Shown in pieces: positions 59,125 through 64,000 of a stretch of DNA of 64,000 nucleotides. Numbering within the stretch: the first letter of the stretch is position 1; every line of letters begins with the position of its first letter. The notes beneath the pieces are model-generated. The model did not search any database, was not told the origin of the DNA, and worked only from the letters and a program-made list of their open reading frames with translations. The stretch is from Cystobasidium ongulense (Eukaryota > Basidiomycota > Cystobasidiomycetes > Cystobasidiales > Cystobasidiaceae): the NCBI GenBank assembly GCA_022835595.1, contig BQUP01000008.1:124001-188000 (forward strand), given 5' to 3'. A program made the translations under genes and the position numbers.

Positions 59125-61342
59125 TTATGCTTGGCCACCGGTTTCGGTGGTCTGTGGCTCAGACTCGGGCTTCTTGATGGTGCTTGCGTCCTGCAATGAT
59201 ACGAAAGTAGAGACATCAGTGAGGGCGAGATTAAGCTTGCTGTCATGGGAAGATGACATACCTGAATACCAGGAAGTGGGAAGCTAGTAGCGAACTGCTC
59301 TACATCTCTAGCTAGAGCTTCGAGTTGTTGTTTACCTTCACCATTTCCTTCAGTAGCAACACGTAAGAAATCTTTCAATAACTTTGAACCAGCTTCCTTC
59401 TGTAAAGTGAGAGAGATTTGAACAGCTCGATCCAAGAATTCAGCAACCTTGATCATTTCCTCTTCTTTCATGCTTCTTGAAGTAAGAGCCGAAGTACCGA
59501 CTCTAACACCACCAGGAACCATAGCAGATTTATCTCCAACAACAGCATTCTTGTTCAATGTGATATGGCATAAATCGCATACTTTTTCAATCTTGGAACC
59601 GGTTAAGCCGATAGGACGGAGATCCCATAGGCAGAGATGATTCTCTGATCCTTCGGTTTGGAGCTTGTATCCCTTCTTGACGAGCTCATTGGCTAGAGTG
59701 CTGCTGTTCTTGATGACTTGAGAAGCGTAAGCCTTGAAGGCGGGGTCGGCCGCCTGCTTGAGAGCGACGGCAATACCAGCGATGGTCTATGAGAATGATT
59801 CTCTTGTCAGAAGGCATATCCTACTCGGAACACACTCTTCAAGACAAGCTACGCACGTTGTTGTGTGGGCCACCCTGGCAGGCAGGGAAGACGGCATCGT
59901 TGATGCGCTTCTCGAGGTCGGCCTCCTTGTCCTTGCGGAAGAAGATCATACCGGCACGAGGACCACGGAGAGTCTTGTGGCTGCAAATTAAACCTCCACT
60001 GTCAGACGGATACTATAGTATCAGTATTATAGGTGACACTCACGTGGTGGTGCAGACGACATCGCAGTGCTCGAAGGGGTTGTTCTGGACCTTGGCAGCG
60101 ACGAGACCTGAGATGTGGGCCATGTCGGACATGAGGTAGGCTTCCTGTTGATTCAGAAGCAAGCCAACAGTTGGTAAACTGGCAATACAGCAAAACTGGT
60201 CTGGAGAAGACTGCGCACCTGCTTGTCGGCAATCTTGCGTAGACGAGCATAGTCCCAATCACGAGGATAAGCTGAAGCGCCACAGATGACAATTTTAGGC
60301 TTGAAGAGGTCCGAATTCTTCTCTAGACCTTCATAGTCGATAAGACCAGTCTTGGGGTCAACCTGGTAAGGTAGAGATTGGAAGTAGATGGATGAAGCCG
60401 AGATCTTCCTCTTTGGTGTGAAAGCACCGTGAGTGAGATGACCACCGTCTGGGAGACCTAGACCCATGATTCTGTCCTGCGGCTGGATGAGCGCAGTGAA
60501 GGCAGCAAAGTTGGCGGTGGAACCAGAGTAGGGCTGGACATTGACGCCCCAGATCTTTGGGTCGAGGTCAAAGGCTGCTAGTGCACGTTGCTGGCAGAGA
60601 ATCTCGAGCTGGTCGATGTACTCGTTACCGCCGTAGAACTGGGAGAGACGAAGAAGACCGTGTGAGCAAGCGTTCTTCCGAATGAGAATATACATGCTCT
60701 TACTCGTGCACCAGGGAGACCTTCGGAGTACTTGTTGGTGAGGACTGCGCGGGGCGATATGAACTCGCTAAGGAAAGTATTCAAAAGACAAGGGCAGTTG
60801 GAAAGCCACTCACAAGATCCATTGCACTCCATGACAGCCAGAGAAGTCAAGTTCTCGGATGCGATCAGCTCGAGACCTCTGAACTCTGCAAGTTTTTGAG
60901 ATTGGTTGGGATGGGTCATGTGGCCGTTGAACGCAAGTGTGAGATGCGCTCTAATCGCGAGTGGGGAAGTCGAGTGGTTGCTTACGTCTGTAGACTTCAT
61001 TCTGGATGAGGTTGTTGACCTCTCTGAAGATGGTAGTCGCATTGTCAGGTCCATGATTGCCATCGGTGTGGCCAGCATTGGCTGTGCGGATAGTCTGCTC
61101 ACGGGTCAGCCTCGGCCAGAGGCTTGTAGAGGCATGCGTTCTAATAGCGTGCATATACAGAGTCAGCATAATACCAATCAGACTAATCAAAGCCAGCCTC
61201 ATGGACCCACAAAATCGGTAGGTGCAGCTGCCATGGTGGATGTAGAAGTCGCGAAGCTTCGAGGGTTGAACGACAGACGAGGAGCAGCGGGTGCTTTGCG
61301 GAAGGATGTACGTAGTACCGAGGCGAGGACTCTTGTGGACAT
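59125..61342 (-). CDS. SHM1: Serine hydroxymethyltransferase, mitochondrial
   Basis: Ten exons: 61211-61342, 61103-61140, 60986-61023, 60814-60885, 60704-60744, 60219-60638, 60044-60144, 59857-59980, 59262-59786, 59125-59190; 518 residues. The PLP enzyme interconverts serine and glycine and loads tetrahydrofolate with a one-carbon unit. The first 36 residues are a mitochondrial presequence ([20 protein letters not shown], basic, Ser-rich). A second ATG (MAAAPTDF) at residue 37 might yield a cytosolic form. Core motifs: [50 protein letters not shown], and the PLP-lysine segment [20 protein letters not shown]. The end ([15 protein letters not shown]) is a hydrophilic tail. The acceptor of intron 4 was moved to the third AG to give [12 protein letters not shown]. 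It is divergent from the DEAD-box helicase gene. Confidence 0.96.
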
Positions 61343-61693
61343 ATAAATGTCGATGGTTTGCAAGAGAGCAGAGATGCAGCGAGTTGATGGAAATCAAAAG
61401 TCTCGAAAAGCTCGAAGAGTTGTACAGTTGGGCAATCGGCGACTCGCTCTTCCGCCGCTTCGAGCCGCTTGTCAGACTGTCGCTGACACGGCGTGGGACG
61501 GCCGCCAGGAGCATACACAGGCTATACTACGCCGACATCCACACTCGCTGGCTCGCTACCACACTCGCACGCCCATGCTCGCTGGAAAGAGCTCTTGCAC
61601 CGTTCGCCACCATCTCGATCAACAAATTTGACGGGCATATCATTGAAGAAAGTCGACACTGTCGCCCAGTCACTCCAACCAACAACTGCAGCA
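61343..61693. promoter_or_regulatory. Shared promoter of two mitochondrial genes
   Basis: 351 bp between the ATG codons of SHM1 (-) and the Mss116-like helicase (+), both predicted mitochondrial. No TATA box seen. C-rich tracts lie near both starts. Open frames on both strands cross it but do not look coding. Confidence 0.45.
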
Positions 61694-64000
61694 ATGTTAC
61701 CTCGTCAAGCTCTGAGTGCTCTCAACGCAGCGCGCTCGCGTACCCTCTCCCGCGCGCTCGGTCGTCCCGCGAGATTTAGTGAGCTCCTGCTTCATTATCG
61801 AGAATTCTGCAGTCGAGAAGTGTAGCCGCTGACAGTCGGCTCATCATACAGCACCGTCCATTCGTAGCCTGACCACGAATGGGAGCCTGAACACCCCTCA
61901 AGAATCCCTCGCTGGCCAGGCTAGTAGAGCTCTGGACGATACGGCTGCTTTTTTGAACAAGATCAAGTCGAAATCAGCTACTCTAACCGAAGGACCTGGT
62001 GCAGCTTTCACTGCTCCTGAACCTATTAGCAATGAGGCTGCCGCTTCGTCAGAGGCTTCGTCTTCATCAGCACCTCCGCCAAGTGAAGATGCTGTCAAAG
62101 TAGCCGAATCGACAACAGACAAATTTACCAATCTTCAAGGCAAGATCAATTCGGACATCTATAAAGCTCTCACTCAGCGTCCTTTCAACTTCGAGAAGAT
62201 GTCTTCCGTACAAGAAGCAGTTCTCAACCTCCTCCCTGAACTAGCTATTACACCATCGCCTGCGAGAGAAGGCGAAGAAGCCAAAGTTGATGCCAGACCA
62301 GATCTACTTGTCAAGGCAAAGACTGGTACAGGAAAGACTGTAGCTTTCCTTGTGCCCGCGCTAGAAGCTCGTTTTAATGACATTGAGCAGGAAAGGCAGA
62401 GATTTGTTGAAGCAAACCCAGGGTAAGTTTCCAAATGTTTAGCTCTTTTCTTACTTTGACTGCTTCTAAATAATCCACCTGTCTTATGCAGTGCCGATAA
62501 AGGCCTAGTCTCGAAGCACATGGCTCGCTATACCAAAGACACAGTCGGAACAGTCATCCTATCTCCGACTCGTGAACTTGCAACGCAGATCGCCACCGAG
62601 GCTGCCAAATTAATGACACACAGCCGAGGCATGGACGTCCGTCTCTTCATCGGAGGTGCTTCAAAAGGCATACAGCTCCGTGATTTCGAACGCTACCGTC
62701 GCGATATCATCGTTGCCACACCTGGTCGCATGAAGGATATGCTTACAGTCCCTATGGTCAGACAGCAAGTCGAAAAGGCAAAAGTTCTCGTACTAGATGA
62801 GGCGGATACTCTTCTAGATATGGGTTTCAAAGATGATATCGACAAGATCGTATCTGTAATGCCACCAAAGGGAGACAGACAGACTTTCTTATTCTCAGCT
62901 ACAGTATCACCTGATATTCGCAAGATCGCAAAGTCAACCCTACGAAAAGATCACAAATTTATAGATTGTGTTCCTGAGAACGAGAGCAACACTCATGCTC
63001 ATATCCCACAATACCACTCTGTCCTACCCTCCGCAGATCAACAATTCGTTCACATTGCTAGATTGTTAGCTCAGGATGCTCTCCTCAATCCTCAAGGTGG
63101 AAAATCTATCATCTTCTTACCTACGACTAAGATGACGGAACTCACTGCTCTACTCGTCAAAGCAATGAGACCTTCTCTACCGTGGGGTATCAAAGGCACC
63201 CGTGTCTTCGAAATGCATTCCAAGAAGACGCAAAGCGCTCGTGATAGAACTGCAGATGAGTTCAGAGCTCAAAAAGGACCTGGATACTCCGTACTGGTCA
63301 CTTCGGACGTCAGCGCCCGTGGCGTGGACTATCCCGGTGTCACACGTGTTATCCAAGTCGGTGTTCCAGGAAGCAAAGATACATATGTCCATCGTGTCGG
63401 ACGAACTGGAAGAGCTGGAAAGTCAGGCAGAGGCGATATCGTTCTCTTACCTTGGGAGGAGAGGTACTTGCAGAGCACGCTCCAGGATGTTCCTCTTCAG
63501 CCAATCGAAGTAGAAGGTCTACAAGGCGATATTGAAAAACTCGCTTCTGAGCTAGATGCCAACCCACCCAAACAGGCACCTCAAGCATTGCCCTCGCGAT
63601 CTCGCTTCGACAGGCGGAGCCCATACCCATCGACGCCTTCTTCGCTACAACACCCCATCTTACCTAGGATTCAAGGCCTAGAGCAACGCATGGCAAACGA
63701 AGTTATTCCTGAAATATCAGAAATAGATGCTAGCGAAGCTTTCGCTTCTCAGCTAGGATTCTACGTCGGTCGTTCACCTGAACTAGGCATGTCTCGCAGT
63801 CAAATCTATGAAGCGCTACAAGATTGGGCTACAGAATCGCTCGGTCTCGCTTCGCCACCTACTGTCTCGATGAAGATGCAACAAATGTTAGGTCTAGGCA
63901 AGCCAAGCAGAGGTGGTAAAATGAGAGGATTCGGTCAAGCTGATGGAAGACGACGTGGTTATGAAGACCTGAGAGCCTCTCGCAGCGATGCGCCTAGAAA
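61694..64000 (+). CDS. Mitochondrial DEAD-box RNA helicase, Mss116-like (3' end outside window)
   Basis: Exons: 61694-61778, 61852-62422, then 62492 to beyond 64000; about 721 residues visible. The N-terminus (MLPRQALSALNAARSRTLSR) is Arg-rich without acids, a mitochondrial presequence. Helicase motifs in order: Q-like FNFEKMSSVQEAVL, motif I KAKTGTGKT, Ia SPTRELATQ, Ib TPGRM, II LDEAD, III FSAT, IV IIFLPTTKMT, V TSDVSARGVDYPG, VI HRVGRTGRAG. Yeast Mss116 aids group I/II intron splicing and transcription in mitochondria. A linker of about 90 residues between presequence and core is Ala/Ser/Glu-rich. The C-terminal region ends in a basic Gly/Arg-rich part (GKPSRGGKMRGFG, GRRRGYEDLRAS), typical of RNA-binding tails. 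No stop is reached in the window. Confidence 0.94.

Overview
The window is nuclear DNA from a fungus, most likely a basidiomycete. Protein-coding genes are dense, on both strands, and cut by many short introns (mostly 45-75 nt, GT-AG, with CTGAC/CTAAC-like branch sites). ATP-citrate lyase is a single fused polypeptide, and there are a hydrophobin, a CPL1-type cysteine-rich secreted protein and an AA14-type lytic polysaccharide monooxygenase. The intron density recalls Tremellomycetes or another intron-rich class, but the sequence does not settle the class. I rebuilt exon structures by hand. In nearly every complete gene the exon lengths sum to a multiple of three, which supports the models. 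I see no transposon, virus-like element or CRISPR array.

Layout. 0-7 kb: mitochondrial CDF metal transporter (-), glutamine-dependent NAD+ synthetase (+), SLC35F-type carrier (-). 7-13 kb: a frame-broken F-box/LRR-like gene (+), a CGI-58/Cld1-like lipid hydrolase (+), an LtrA-family membrane protein (-). 13-20 kb: hydrophobin (+) and ATP-citrate lyase (+, 14 coding exons). 20-28 kb: a coiled-coil protein (-), a multi-pass membrane protein (+), a small signal-peptide/TM protein (-), RNase P/MRP subunit Pop4 (-). 28-38 kb: peroxisomal CoA-transferase-family racemase (+), small subunit of serine palmitoyltransferase (+), tRNA-Lys(CTT) (-), Vps62-like GPI protein (-), peroxisomal MaoC hydratase (-), DJ-1/PfpI protein (+), transaldolase (-). 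38-45 kb: VPS9-domain Rab GEF (+) and a disordered protein with an optional transmembrane exon (-). 45-52 kb: three secreted or surface proteins on one strand: a GPI-anchored Cys-rich protein, a CPL1-like protein and the AA14 LPMO. 52-64 kb: Bre4-like 12-TM protein (-), Ubc6-type E2 (+), mitochondrial serine hydroxymethyltransferase (-), and an Mss116-like DEAD-box helicase (+) that runs off the end.

Themes. Acetyl-CoA supply (ATP-citrate lyase) and lipid metabolism (hydrolase, SPT small subunit, two PTS1-tagged peroxisomal enzymes) recur. Three mitochondrial genes sit near the two ends. Nothing here is a plain multi-gene operon-like system. The features most worth following are the secreted-protein run at 45-52 kb, a stop-free 72-nt intron that encodes a transmembrane helix, three GC-AG introns, and several micro-exons.
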